From NCBI RefSeq assembly GCF_019279795.1, contig NC_056743.1:633003735-633067734 (forward strand): a DNA stretch of 64,000 nucleotides. Reading direction: 5' to 3'. Under the pieces are notes generated by a model that was given only the letters and a program-made list of their open reading frames with translations, made no database searches and was not told the origin of the DNA. The first letter of the stretch is position 1; every line of letters begins with the position of its first letter. Of this stretch, positions 10,367-21,357 are shown in pieces. The stretch is from Protopterus annectens (taxonomy: Eukaryota > Chordata > Ceratodontiformes > Protopteridae). The translations under genes were made by a program, and so were the position numbers.

Positions 10367-12724
10367 ACCCCTCACTGGACCTCCCAGATATTTCACAAGT
10401 TCTTTCACCTGATATTCTTTCTGACAAACATTGTCACACTTGGAATAATTTTAGCATATATAATTTTAGTAGTATTAAAATTGAGAAAGAACACTTTGAC
10501 CTATTTTCTAAGGGTTTAAAATTCATTCCAGACAATAAGGGTGATGTGGCTAGAAGCTTGTTAGATATCAAGTTATTTCTAAGAAAAGTGAACCTTAAGG
10601 TGACATTGCCCAATATCAATAGGGATGAAAGTGAAGTAGTAAGGAAGAAAAGTGTGTACAACCCCCCTTTGCACCCTCAGATCAAGAACCTAGAGAAAGT
10701 AATTGAAAGTGAAGTAAGAAATAATGATAATAGAGTTACAAGGTTCTATAATATGACCACAAAAGAAAAAGAATTGCTATATGAAATCAGGAACAACAGA
10801 AATGTAAGAGTAATGAAGCCAGACAAAGGGGGTGGCATTATCATCATGGATTACATTGTTTATGATAGTAAAATGTATAATTTATTATGGGACGAAGATA
10901 AATATAGCATAGCTTCTAAAAATGAAATTAACATAGCCTACAGCAGGATTGATGTAGCATTGTATGATATGTTAAATGAGGGACTAATAAGCCCTGTTTG
11001 TTATAAATTTCTGAAAGTTGACAAACCCAAAATACCCACCATTTTCGGAATACCGAAAATTCACAAAAACAAAGATGATCCCCCTTTGCGTCCCATTGTC
11101 TCTGCTGATGGGTCTAAGACTAAAACACTGGCAAAATATGTTGATGTTAAATTAAAACCTTTATGGACAGGGAGACGTAATATCTTGAAAGACTCTTAGG
11201 ACTTGCTGAAAGATCTCAATTCATGTGTTTGGGACAAGGATGTCTTGTTCCTCACTATAGACATTGTTGACTTGTTTTCTTCTATCCCATATGAAGAGGG
11301 CAAAATTATTATGGAAGATATAGTTTTTGGACATGAAGAAATCAATAGGAATGATAAACTAGCCAGTTTATGGCTTTTGGACCTGGTCTTGAAGAATAAT
11401 TATATATACTTTAAAGGAGAGTTCTTTCAGCAGATAAAAGGAGTTGCTATGGGGGCAGCTTGTGCCCCCACTTATGCTAATCTTATCTTAGCCCATTGGG
11501 AGGAGAAGTATGTCATTAATTCCCAATATAAGAACTGTTGGATGTTATATAGGAGGTTTTTGGATGACATAGTAATACTTTGGACGGCAGGGAGGGATAG
11601 ACTAGATGAGTTTTTAACCTACATCAATGACACCACTAGTTTTTTGAGATTCACACACAATATTTCCGAAGGTTGTTTGATATATTTAGATGTAGAGTTT
11701 TATAAAGGAGAGAAGCAATACAATACTAGAGTTCATCGTATGTCCACGTATTGTAACTCCTTCCTACATTTTGAGAGTGCACACCCCAAACATTGTACAA
11801 AAAGTATTGTCAAAGGACAGTTTGTCAGGGTCGCATGACCAGCTCGGATTTAGATTTTCAAAAGGAATGTGAATTTTTAGAGAGAATGTTTGAGGAGAGG
11901 GGATACCCTAATGAATTTGTAGAACAAATAAGAAGAGAAGTTGAAGAGGGAAGGAGAGAGAGATTTGCCCCTATCTATAAGACAGGTATCAGCAACAACA
12001 ACATCCCAAAATTAATAGAGTGATAGATTCAAGGATAGAAATATTAATGAAGGTTGTGATTTTTCAGACCTTAATACTTGAATACAACAAGATTAACGCT
12101 GGGATTAGTAAAATCTTTTTTAGAGAATGGGACAAATTTGTATCCCTAACTGATATAGAAGGGGTTGGTAACATTCCAAGAAAAGTGACCTATAGAAATG
12201 CTAGGAACTTGGGAAATATACTTGAAAACAATATATCTCAAAACATTTCTAAAACAGTTAGAAAAGGTACTTACAAGTGTGGGCATTGTAGGCAATGTTG
12301 TTATGTTATGAATAGTGGCAGCTATTATATAGCTAGTAGAAACAAAATGATTAATAGTCAGGAATACTTTAATTGTGATACCAAAGGGATAGTATACCTG
12401 GCATTTTGTGAAACATGTGGGGCTTTCTATATAGGAAAATCTGAAAGAGCTTTAAGAAAAAGAATCTATGAACATACCTATGAAATATCTATTAAAAAGG
12501 AGAGTAATGCCCTATATAAGCATAGCAAAGTATGTGAAGATTATAAATTCAAGTTCTTAGTTATAGAAAGCATTTTAAAGGATGTTAGAGGAGGTCCTTG
12601 GGAGACCAGAATTGAATATAGGGAGCTGTGGTGGCAAGTGGCCCTAAATGCAAATAAATTTCCAGGGCTTAATGACAATATATCTATACTACCTTTACTC
12701 AAGTTAAGAGCTGCTAAACTGTAA
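10327..12724 (+). pseudogene. PLE ORF2, reverse transcriptase plus GIY-YIG endonuclease (copy B, broken)
   Basis: It has the same domain order as copy A: PLE N-terminal region, RT with FGIPKIHKN, TIDIVDLF, GAACAPTYANL and FLDD, then a cysteine-rich linker and a GIY-YIG nuclease ending at 12724. Damage sits at different places than in copy A. A TAG replaces a tryptophan codon at 11197-11199; a 4-bp deletion near 11834 shifts the frame after FVR; and small deletions at about 12005-12070 shift the linker before GIY-YIG. The nuclease keeps GIVY, YIG, an arginine after YIG and cysteines between the two motifs (FCETCG). Neither copy encodes a complete enzyme. ORF2 begins inside the end of ORF1. Confidence 0.9.
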
Positions 12725-13164
12725 GATAATTGTTTTGCAGTAATAATTTTTACAACCACAAGAGGGCTCTATTACACCTGATTCACGCTCACACTATGTT
12801 CATTTATTCATTTATTTGTTTTATCTAAAGTTATTTTATAGGATTTTATGAGTTTTAACAAGTCTTTCTTATGAAAACATTATGAAGTTCATAGGTTTTA
12901 ATGTTCACATATGAGAACTCATAGGTTTTATATTACGAAGGTTGTGTTTTTTATCTCAAGTGGTAGCATAATAAGTGAATATTGAATTGTTTTCCTTGCA
13001 GTAGCACTTTATTATTATTATTACATTATTAATTTATGCTTTTTGAAACATTTAATGGAAATATGTAATTATATATATATTTTTTTATTTTTATTTTTTT
13101 TTAAATGTTGCATACATATATTTTATGAATTCTACAAACAGTCATATGTGCAGTATTTTAAATG
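12725..13164 (+). other. PLE copy B 3' untranslated region
   Basis: This AT-rich sequence between the ORF2 stop and the downstream pLTR is matched in reverse by 5401-5830. No gene is seen. Confidence 0.85.
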
Positions 13165-13415
13165 TATTTTTAAATGACTTTCTCAGTTTTAATTTCAAGT
13201 GTCTCTTTAAATCTTAGAATAATTTCAATTAATTAATTGATGGTCAACGTTATATATACTGTGTTAATTGAATGTACTGATTGTCTGAAGAAGTCGAGAA
13301 TCTGACGAAAACGCATACTGTCCGTTATCAGAGGATTAAGGTGTTTACATGTTTTTTCGTGGCTGGTGACAGCCTTGTCTGCTTGGTTTTAGAATAAAGA
13401 GCTTTGGCTGACTTC
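13165..13415 (+). repeat. PLE copy B downstream terminal repeat (pLTR)
   Basis: This is a near-identical copy of 8870-9124 and ends at GGCTGACTTCCT, where the right target duplication begins. It carries the third hammerhead-like core. Confidence 0.88.
13278..13352 (+). ncRNA. Candidate hammerhead ribozyme motif, copy B downstream pLTR
   Basis: CTGAAGA is at 13285-13291, GAC-GAAA at 13304-13310. Helix III pairs AACGC (13310-13314) with GTGTT (13341-13345). Compared with the upstream copy, two base pairs differ (U-G to C-G and G-C to G-U) but pairing is kept in both. Confidence 0.4.
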
Positions 13416-13432
13416 CTAGGGGAGATAATATA
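13416..13432. repeat. Target site duplication, right copy (PLE insertion 1)
   Basis: This is identical to 5050-5066. The downstream sequence continues the CR1 endonuclease. Confidence 0.93.
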
Positions 13433-14259
13433 CTAGACCTGATCATCACAAACATGGGGACAAAATGCTCTACACCGGATGTATACCCCTCACTAATGAG
13501 ATCTGACCACAAACTAATCACCCTGGATATACATATCCCACCTACACCCCCAGCACAAAAGACTATAGTGAAAAACTTCTCAAAAGCCAACTTCACTCTT
13601 CTTAAGACTGAGATGGTATCCTTTAAGCCCACTGTGCCAGTGGAAACCACATCCCACAATGCTGAATCCTTCACAAATGCTTTATATGGACATCTCCAAG
13701 AATGCATGGATCATGCAATCCCAAATAAATCCAAGACCCTCTCCACCAAGGGCAAGCATCCTGTCTGGTGGACCTCAGCCATAAACAAATTGTATAACAA
13801 AAGAAGGGAGCCACTGCATGACAGAGCAAAATCCCATAAAGGGAAGGCATCTCTGATCAACACTAGCAGAAAGCTACATTCCATCATACAAATATCCAAG
13901 GGCAACTTTGAGAGGAAACTCGCTAAGGACACTTAAGATAACCACAAGACCTTCTTCAGCTATGTTAGAAACCTGGACATAAACCCTCAGATATGCTCAC
14001 AGTTAGTTCACAACAACAAATAATACACTGAACCCACAGATATTGCCAACATTCTGGCTGACAGGTTCAGAGCAAATTTCTCACCTCACTCACCCCCAAA
14101 AGATGAATTACTTATCCCAGCTGAATGTAATATCACTGTCATCTCAGATGTCCAGGTGAGAGCAGCCCTCAGCAAAGCTAAAAACACAGCATCAATGGGA
14201 CCTGACGGTATCCCAGGTTGCGTGCTACGTGAACTCCAAGAGGAGCTTAACCCGCAAAT
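13433..14259 (+). pseudogene. CR1-type LINE, right part: endonuclease end and start of RT region
   Basis: The frame continues from 5066 with ILDLIITN and the SDHKLITLDI motif (catalytic SDH of the endonuclease). A connector (NKLYNKRREPLHDRAKSH), DNHKTFFSYV and the pre-RT signature KNTASMGPDGIPG follow. In-frame stops occur at 13933-13935 and after VHNNK near 14023. The element is lost in the assembly gap at 14260, so the RT core cannot be seen. Confidence 0.85.
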
Positions 14260-14759
14260 NNNNNNNNNNNNNNNNNNNNNNNNNNNNNNNNNNNNNNNNN
14301 NNNNNNNNNNNNNNNNNNNNNNNNNNNNNNNNNNNNNNNNNNNNNNNNNNNNNNNNNNNNNNNNNNNNNNNNNNNNNNNNNNNNNNNNNNNNNNNNNNNN
14401 NNNNNNNNNNNNNNNNNNNNNNNNNNNNNNNNNNNNNNNNNNNNNNNNNNNNNNNNNNNNNNNNNNNNNNNNNNNNNNNNNNNNNNNNNNNNNNNNNNNN
14501 NNNNNNNNNNNNNNNNNNNNNNNNNNNNNNNNNNNNNNNNNNNNNNNNNNNNNNNNNNNNNNNNNNNNNNNNNNNNNNNNNNNNNNNNNNNNNNNNNNNN
14601 NNNNNNNNNNNNNNNNNNNNNNNNNNNNNNNNNNNNNNNNNNNNNNNNNNNNNNNNNNNNNNNNNNNNNNNNNNNNNNNNNNNNNNNNNNNNNNNNNNNN
14701 NNNNNNNNNNNNNNNNNNNNNNNNNNNNNNNNNNNNNNNNNNNNNNNNNNNNNNNNNNN
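14260..14759. other. Assembly gap (500 N)
   Basis: Exactly 500 N, a placeholder length. The CR1 enters on the left but is not recognisable on the right. Confidence 1.
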
Positions 14760-15284
14760 TTTAAAAAGTACGAGCAGGTTTCTGGTACCTACACAATACT
14801 AGAAGCATATTGTAGGGAGAGATGAAACTGAATGATTGAGTTAAACTATAGGAAAGGGTGGAGTTTTCCTATGTCTACATCATTGCAGGGTCTCAGCCTA
14901 TGTCACAACACATCACTACAGCACATTGTTCTTGTGCTTTCAGAATGAATTTGTGCACTTTAGTCACAACTGTGATGGTGCTGATACACAGCTCAGGTGT
15001 TTCATATTATAAATCATGACCAGCACATTATTCTGTTAGGTACTTCAATCTGTATAACTACACTGTACCATGAATCATGGTAGCACAAAGCTGTGCATCT
15101 CTGCTTACTCTGCATGTATCAGGCCCTTGTGAATTATGTAGGTCTGTGGTGGGGCAGAAGTAGTCTACATACTAGCCTCATACATTGTGAACTAACTTTA
15201 TTGAACATATCCCACATTCATAGCATGTCTCATTGTCATTTATCAAAAATTGCTTGACTAACCCAGCTAAATAATGTATATCTG
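14760..15284. other. Unassigned sequence
   Basis: AT-rich sequence after the gap. I see no coding frame, RNA gene or recognisable repeat. Confidence 0.4.
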
Positions 15285-15655
15285 CCATGGCTTAGTGGCA
15301 AATCACATTGGCTGTGGTGTGTAGGGTCCTAGGTTTGAGCTTTGCAGAGGCCATTTATTTTCTCACTCTGGAATAGAATCCCAATTCATGTTAGACATAG
15401 CCCCTTGCTCACCCTCTTCAAGCGAAATCTTGACGCGTGGATGGGAAATCACAAATTCACCCCTGGGATCTCTTCTGTGTCCCTGCTAGACAGAGGCACA
15501 GTAAACTAATCTTAAAAGGGTATCTTCTGTGACCTACTTTACAGAGGCACAGTAGGCTAATCTAATAGGGAGGCGGAAGCCAAATACACTCTGGCTAGGC
15601 TTATAAATGCCTTAGGGCAGATAGCCTAGTATCTACCTATGAACCTATGAAAAAC
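15285..15655 (+). mobile_element. tRNA-headed SINE with CR1-like 3' tail
   Basis: The head resembles a tRNA, with an A-box-like CATGGCTTAGTGGC and a B-box-like AGGTTTGAGCT about 50 nt apart. The body (15410-15650) translates like a CR1 ORF2 end (LDAWMGNHKFTPG) and finishes with GGCTAGGC...AGCCTAGT...CCTATGAACCTATGA. That is the same 3' end as the CR1 copies at 54090-54165 and 38285-38340. Such a tail would let CR1 enzymes mobilise it. Boundaries are approximate, and no target duplication was fixed. Confidence 0.65.
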
Positions 15656-16186
15656 ATGTTTTACTGATAATTTCCCTTTAGGAAAAAAAAACACTCCTAG
15701 AACCCATTTAGAGCAGATTCCTACTTGAGCTCTGTGAGTTATTTGTTAAAACCCCTTACCTCCAATTTAGTGTTACCTTTGCAATTAGCTTATCTTTGTC
15801 AAATCAAACTTATGTACACAGTTGGATTTCCATTTCAGATATAGCAACAAAAATTGTTAGAACAGCATTTTCTAATGTAGTTCCTAGGTTGTGTAAATGC
15901 ATTTTCAGGTTGAGCAACTGACAATGTGATTATTGTCTGCATTAACCTGTGATTAAATATCTGCCATATTCATACACTGAAAGGTCATCACTGAATTATA
16001 AGGGCAGTTGACATTTATTCTGAAAATTATGCATGGAAAGGATCAGTGTAATTCTTTACCTGTCAAGAGGTAACCTAAATATAAATATTTAAGATAGAAA
16101 TAATGGTTCCTTAGAGGTCATTATATTTCAGAGCAAAATCATTTAATTGTATACACCTCTTTCTACAGCTCTCAGTTTTTCTTCAG
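15656..16186. other. Unassigned, possible intron upstream of the lectin-like exon
   Basis: AT-rich sequence without a gene. A pyrimidine-rich tract and TTCTTCAG just before 16187 look like a splice acceptor. Confidence 0.4.
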
Positions 16187-16528
16187 CTTTGTTCTTTTAG
16201 CGGCATGTTTTTTGTGAAACAAGCTATGAGCTGGTACCAGGCTCAGAAGTACCATCAAACTCATTACACATACCTGGTAACAATTAAGGGCAAGCATGGA
16301 TGGACATTATTAATGGTGTTATTAAGGGCACAGACATTCATGCTGTATGGATTGGTTTATACCCCAGTACCACCACTTACCTTTTCCAGTGGTCCAATGG
16401 AGAGCAGTTCATATACTCATAATGGGTCCCTACACAACCTGGCTAGGACAACAACATGTGCACTGCCATGTTATCATTGTGGCAAGACTTCCCCTTGAGC
16501 AATCCATATTATTTTGTCTGGTTTCAAG
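16187..16528 (+). pseudogene. Decayed C-type lectin-like domain exon
   Basis: Between an acceptor-like TTCTTCAG and a donor-like CAAG/GTAAG is a 342-nt block that reads as a C-type lectin domain. It starts LCSFSGMFFVKQAMSWYQAQ, and after a frameshift near 16300 continues IHAVWIGLY, then FQWSNGEQFIYS, WVPTQPG, DNNMCTAML and YYFVWFQGK. These fit the family's W-x-x-A-x-x-Y, W-I-G-L, W-S-[ND]-G and [ND]-N-x-C patterns. Two in-frame stops (TAA after IYS and TAG after QPG) and the frameshift make it a pseudogene or a relic exon. The first-helix cysteine is replaced (QKYHQ). It is the only host-gene-like coding sequence I find here. No neighbouring exon is recognised. Confidence 0.7.
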
Positions 16529-17215
16529 GTAAGAATTCAGTAAATCTTAACTGTGATAGTCAGTGGACATTTTTTATGGTGTAGATGTAAATAAAATACA
16601 ACTGTGATTCAAGGCAGACATTATAATATTAAAAATGTATTAATTTTAGCAGATGGCAACTGTTTTAACAACTCATTTATATTTCTCTATTGATATTACA
16701 TGATAGTTTTACCAACAGAACAACTATACTGAGTTATACAATAACAGGTCATTGTTATTCAAAAATGACCACACTGATTAGACAGCTCAACTAGTGTGGC
16801 TGCAGTAAATCGAGCATATACCAATAGGAAAAAGTCTGGCCAATGAAGTACCATTCAGCTGACAGACTTTTCCATTGTCATATGGTTACAGCATGGGAAA
16901 ATATGAAAAAAAATCAGGTACATTCTGTGAAATTAAATAATCACAAACATAACCAATTTTCCTTGTATTTAGGTGCTATCCCTCTTAAACCTTAGCAAAA
17001 AATAAAAGAAACAGCAAGATTCTTTCTTCTACATTGCTTCTCTTGCACTGCACTAAGATGTATTGTGCAAGCCTGGGAATGTAAGTCCTATACGCACGCA
17101 CTGTACATCAGCAAACAAGGAAGAAAGTAGAGTTACACTACAGTTCTATTATACAAAGCCATTATTTAACAAAGTTAAGCAATTAGTTTCTTAAATAATG
17201 CCATTGTACAATAGG
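16529..17215. other. Unassigned AT-rich sequence
   Basis: No gene, RNA or clear repeat is seen. It follows the lectin-like exon and may be intronic. Confidence 0.4.
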
Positions 17216-17349
17216 AATAATCCATTCTTGGGTGTGGTATATCAGGATTCACCCACGGTTGGCTTTGTTCACTCGGACTTCACCGTCATGATCAAACCAC
17301 ACCTACTGTAGGTAAATCCTGATATATTCATACCCAGTTGTGGATTATT
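17216..17349. mobile_element. Small hairpin element (MITE-like)
   Basis: About 45-bp imperfect inverted repeats, AATAATCCA...TATATCAGGATT on the left and its reverse complement on the right, flank a ~45-bp centre. The whole 134-bp block can fold into one hairpin. No transposase or superfamily signature is visible. Confidence 0.5.
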
Positions 17350-18176
17350 GCTTAAATAAACAATGTTTTCCTGAAAAGAATATATAATTTGTTCTTGTCT
17401 TATATCTGTATTTGTATCTGCTACAATTTAGATAACTCCCAGAGATGATAAATAGGAACAGAGAAGTAGTTTAAATGGCTCCCCTTCATTTCACTTTTGC
17501 CACTTAACAAGAGCAGAGATTCAGTACAATTTCAGCAGTATCAGTCTGCTATTTAAAGGGAAACAAAGCCCTTAATATTCTTGGCATACACAAAGGAAAA
17601 CTAGCTATTTTGAAAATATTAACACTGATTTGATTAAGGTGTAGCAAGACTTGATTATTCCATTTGTTAGCATTTTTGTGTTCAGGTCATTGTGTGTTTT
17701 TCTGCTTATTCTACCTGAAATGGCCTTTACATTACATTCCGTGATCACATTCTGGGATTACATTCTGGGATCACATTCCAGGATATGACATTTTAAAGCA
17801 TGCAGACACATAACAGTATGTTTAATTTGCATTCCCTTCATATCCTCACAACCTGCTTGCATTCTGTCTTCACCTTAAAGTATTAATTTACCATAAAATA
17901 CTTTTCACAACATGCCAGCATTCTTTCTGTATATTAAAGTGTTTGTTTAAGGTAAAGTTCTCTTTTGCAACCCCAATATATATTTCCAAAGTAACTGTAA
18001 TATAGAAAAACTAATGCTGGCAAATGTGTGATTGATTTCAAATTATTTCCTATAATTAAAATTATAGTATGACAGGTAACATTATTACTAACTTGAAAAA
18101 AAAAACAGCTTAAAATCCATGTATCTAATATACTACATTATAGGCTGAAGCAAGCAGTTTGTCATTAAAGGACATT
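17350..18176. other. Unassigned AT-rich sequence with a short local repeat
   Basis: No coding sequence is seen. Near 17740-17785 a 14-15-bp motif (ATCACATTCTGGG) is repeated about three times. Confidence 0.4.
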
Positions 18177-18283
18177 GGGCAGGATTCACGAAGCCTCCGT
18201 GTAAGAGTTATAACTCATACACGGAGGCTGCAGTTAAACGGAGTGATGTCAGCATGCTCTGCATATTCATGAGAGCATGCTGA
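18177..18283 (+). repeat. Left terminal inverted repeat and subterminal hairpins
   Basis: A 17-bp terminus is followed by a 38-bp near-perfect palindrome at 18192-18229 (AGCCTCCGTGT arms, one mismatch) and a second hairpin at 18249-18283 with 12-bp arms TCAGCATGCTCT/AGAGCATGCTGA. The same layout, with different sequence, is seen at the other end. Confidence 0.75.
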
Positions 18284-18610
18284 ATCACACCAAAGGCTAA
18301 CACGGTCCATGTAAGACAGTAGGGGGCATGTCCGTAGGCCGAGCCCTGTAAGCGGACACACCCCCAGAAGAGTAAAAGTGCCCAAAGTAAACACCCATGC
18401 CAGAGTCCATGGAAATGTGAATAAACACAACACAACACATGTCCCCACAGACTACGAACATAAAATGTACAAATGAACATCATATAATTTTTTTTAAATT
18501 GTAAAGATGTTTAACCATGAGTGGCCAGATGCTGGCGTGCATGTAGCACAGCTACCATTAGCAGTCAGTGGGAAAGCATATAAGAACTAAATATGTAAAG
18601 TAAGCCAAGA

Positions 18611-18671
18611 AGCAATAGTGTAGCAGTAGAGATGTTGGCTGAAGAGCAGGCATTCATGGTTCGAGCCCCCA
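18611..18671 (+). repeat. tRNA-like sequence (SINE head or relic)
   Basis: It has a D-arm-like TAGTGTAGCAGTAGAG and a good B-box GGTTCGAGCCC about 30 nt downstream. Acceptor-stem pairing is not evident, so it is probably a tRNA-derived repeat. Confidence 0.45.
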
Positions 18672-18819
18672 CAACACCAATTTCTATTTTTAGCAAAATA
18701 AGCACGAAACAAGTCCCTGACAAATATGTACACATAAAATCACATTTTATGTAAAATGTAATGAAATAGCCCATTTATATTGAAGAAATGTGAGGTAACA
18801 AAGCAATAAAAAATGCCAG

Positions 18820-18990
18820 ATGTGCCCATAGTTGAGCTACAGTTTAACAGGGTGAGTGCATCTGCCCGTAGGTGAGCAGTGGTTTAACTGGTGCAAAATG
18901 AGTGCCCATAGCTGAGCAGTGGTTTAACACGCTGAATCTATGTGCCCCTAGCTGAGCTGAGCGTAATATGCGTGCCGATAGCCAAATGAG
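18820..18990 (+). repeat. Imperfect ~40-55-bp direct repeats
   Basis: A motif like GTGCCCATAGCTGAGCAGTG followed by GTTTAACA recurs four to five times (near 18822, 18865, 18900, 18944 and 18972) with changes. It lies between the left terminus and the first Myb-like gene, so it may be subterminal transposon sequence. Confidence 0.55.
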
Positions 18991-19135
18991 GCTTAAACCA
19001 GCATACCCCGTTTGCGCGGAGCTGCGCACCATGCAAACAAGCTAACCGATGGGCAACGTTGAGCAAGCCGTATCAAAACTGCCTTTACACAGACACACCC
19101 CTCAGCTTGTCTAGACAGTAATAAAAAATAAAAAG

Positions 19136-19205
19136 TAGTGGCCAGGTTCAAACCCAGGATACTATACACCATAGTCAAGGTACCAAACCACTAAGCCATG
19201 ACAGC
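19136..19205 (-). repeat. tRNA-like sequence
   Basis: The minus strand reads TGTCATGGCTTAGTGG (A-box-like) and later GGGTTTGAACC (B-box-like), about 45 nt apart. The same head occurs at 15285 and at 22165-22245, so this belongs to a tRNA-derived repeat family. Confidence 0.5.
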
Positions 19206-19412
19206 AGTACCTATAAATGCAATAATAGCTAATATATAGGAATGAATACAAACTGGAGCATGACAATGCAGGTTTACTGAAGTTGATACAATTCCAAAAT
19301 GGCCAATCACAGATATGTGTGGGAAAAATGGACTATATAAAAAACGGACTATATAAGCCCCATAGGCTGGAATACACAGCATAAACGATTGTAGAACTGA
19401 ACTGCAGCCAGA

Positions 19413-21357
19413 ATGACAGGAGTAGGAGAGGGTAGTTGCTTTCGAGCACAGAGGTGGGGCGTTGAGGAGTCCAGGTACATGGTCTGGCTCCTAGTCCACA
19501 ATCATGAGGCCCAACTCAGGCAGGGCCAGGTCCTCTGGGGAGCATACAAGGCTGAGGCGTGGGACCGGTTGGCTCATGATCTCACCAGTGCCACAGGGAT
19601 TCCAAGGACTGGTGAGCAGGTCCATCACCACCATGCGGACCTGAAGAGATACAAGCAGGACCAACTGAACCTTTGGATCCAGGAGGCCCGGCAAATGCCC
19701 GATGCCCCACTACTGAGTAAGTTACATTTAATTATGTATGTAAGAAATTAAACTAGCTGATATTATGGAGATGTGTATTCCAATATTAATTCATTTATAT
19801 TACAGCTGCAGGTGTCCGTTCTGCAAATCGCAGAGCCTATGGCGATCGGCTGGTGCGGTTGCGCCACCAGGCAGGTCAGTAATCCACTACCAGTAACTGT
19901 AAAGAAATATAAAAGTATGACAGTCAGCAAAAGAGTGCAGTGTAGTCACTAAGTAATAAAATGTGCAAGTAACAGTGTGAAAGTGTCTGCAAGTATTGCT
20001 TGATCACAAAAGTGTGTTGCAGCCTGTAAGCCAAACAGAAAAATGAAAATGTCTGACATAAATTCTGAAATAAAAATGCCCCACATGTAAGAAAATAGTA
20101 CACAACCTGCAGCAGGCTGAAAAGTATAGCTGCAGAAGATGATGAAATCACATGTGTGAAATATATCCCTGTTGAAATACTGAAACATGACAGAAGTGAG
20201 ACTGCTGGAAAGGATAGTAATAACTACAGGTAAAACATGTCAATAAAGCCTAGAAGTAAGTACCATCCTGAATAGTAAAATGAAAACAAGTGAGAGAGTT
20301 TGAGAAAGTGTCATGAATCCAGCAATACAGTAGTAATAACCCCTGAATAAAGTATACTGCAGTCAAGACAGAATGAAATGCATGTGAGAATCAAAACCAA
20401 GCAGCGAAATCTGTTCAAAGTGTTGCTGCATCTGGAATGTGTATCCCAAAATCTGGATATGTTGCTCTCAGTCTGCAATATGCAGATAGTATGATTGTCC
20501 AATATACCAAACATCCACACTTGTCTATAGCTATATAAAGCAAATGTAGCAGGATGATGTAGCTGAACAAAGCTAGATATGAATGTGTATGAAGAACAAT
20601 AAAATGTATATTTATGTTGCAGTAACAGTCCTGTCACCAAGTTGAAATAGTTATCATATAGGAAACTGTAGTTAGAACAGTAATGTGTATATATCTGTAA
20701 CTATTAGAAATGTACAGCATATGTATTGGTATTTGAAGGTGTTAATATTATTTTCTTCACCCCACCCTATAACCACATATAACCCATTCCACGTGAAAAT
20801 GGTATGTGCAATCACAATTAACACCCCTGGACGTTTGTCCTGTTGGGTCATATATATTTGCATGTCCGTTGATGCATCTGCCCTGTTCATACATCCAAAC
20901 CTGATGGCCTGTTGCCATCAATTAACCCTGCATGTTGTTGGACTGTGTATTGCTGTTCAAATTATGCATGTGTTATGCACGCTGTTCAATGGTGTGAATA
21001 TCTGGGTGTTTGGTTAATGGGAATACTAATGCATGCTGTTACAACTAATTGTGAATGGTATTATATGTCACTAACCCAAACTGTCATGACATAATGCAAA
21101 GCATAGGATGACAGGGAAGGCTGGCTCCAGTGGACCCACCTCTCCCACCTCAGCTGGCGAGTGCACCTGGCACTAGTGCCCAGTCTGGACCCTCCTCCGG
21201 TGGCCCTGTGCCACCTGCAGGTGGAAGCGCTGCAGGGGATGGGGCTTGCCCCCCCCTCTGCAAGTGTGGCTGGAGGAGAACCAGCACTCACCCTCCATAG
21301 CGTCCAGACTGTGATGCGTAGGGAAATTCGGGACTCTGTTCTCGAGCCCCTACGCTA
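19413..21357 (+). pseudogene. Harbinger Myb/SANT-like accessory gene 1 (introns; probably decayed)
   Basis: Exon 1 (19413-19716) encodes a tri-helical Myb/SANT-like domain: RWGVEESRYMVWLLVHNHE, AWDRLAHDLTSATG, then RTGEQVHHHHADLKRYK. Harbinger elements encode such proteins to bind their termini and bring in the transposase. Exon 2 (19806-19874) has good splice borders (CTGA/GTAAGT, TTACAG/CTGC, GCAG/GTCAGT). Exon 3 begins at about 21115 and contains a proline/serine/glycine-rich stretch and the end VMRREIRDSVLEPLR. Exon 3 needs shifts between frames (for instance at the C8 run near 21249), so it is probably damaged. All intron phases are 1. Confidence 0.65.
19875..21114 (+). other. Intron 2 of Myb-like gene 1
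   Basis: AT-rich sequence between GCAG/GTCAGT and a GACAG acceptor. It holds no other gene that I can support. Confidence 0.5.

Larger units (their letters stand above)
5067..13415. mobile_element. Penelope-like element insertion: head-to-head inverted pair (8.35 kb)
   Basis: Two copies of one PLE lie in opposite orientation. Copy A runs on the minus strand from about 8855 down to 5067 and lacks its 5' part. Copy B runs on the plus strand from about 8870 to 13415 and is full length with terminal repeats at both ends. The junction lies at about 8855-8875. One 17-bp target duplication flanks the whole block, so both copies appear to have entered together. Known PLEs often carry LTR-like pLTRs and partial inverted copies, which matches. 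The arms are nearly identical, with few substitutions and small indels, so the event looks recent. Confidence 0.92.

Noticed and set aside
14156-14825. Long open frames across N blocks (also 47471-48100)
   Set aside because: They consist of undefined residues through the 500-N gaps.
18173-18177. Five-base CATTG target duplication for the large element
   Set aside because: CATTG does flank both ends, but Harbinger uses 3 bp and the element at 47028 has TTA; I keep ATT as the conservative reading and treat the rest as chance or terminus.
18611-18671. Functional tRNA genes at 18611, 19136-19205 and 22165-22245
   Set aside because: A- and B-box-like motifs are present but acceptor and anticodon stems do not pair convincingly; they look like SINE heads or relics.
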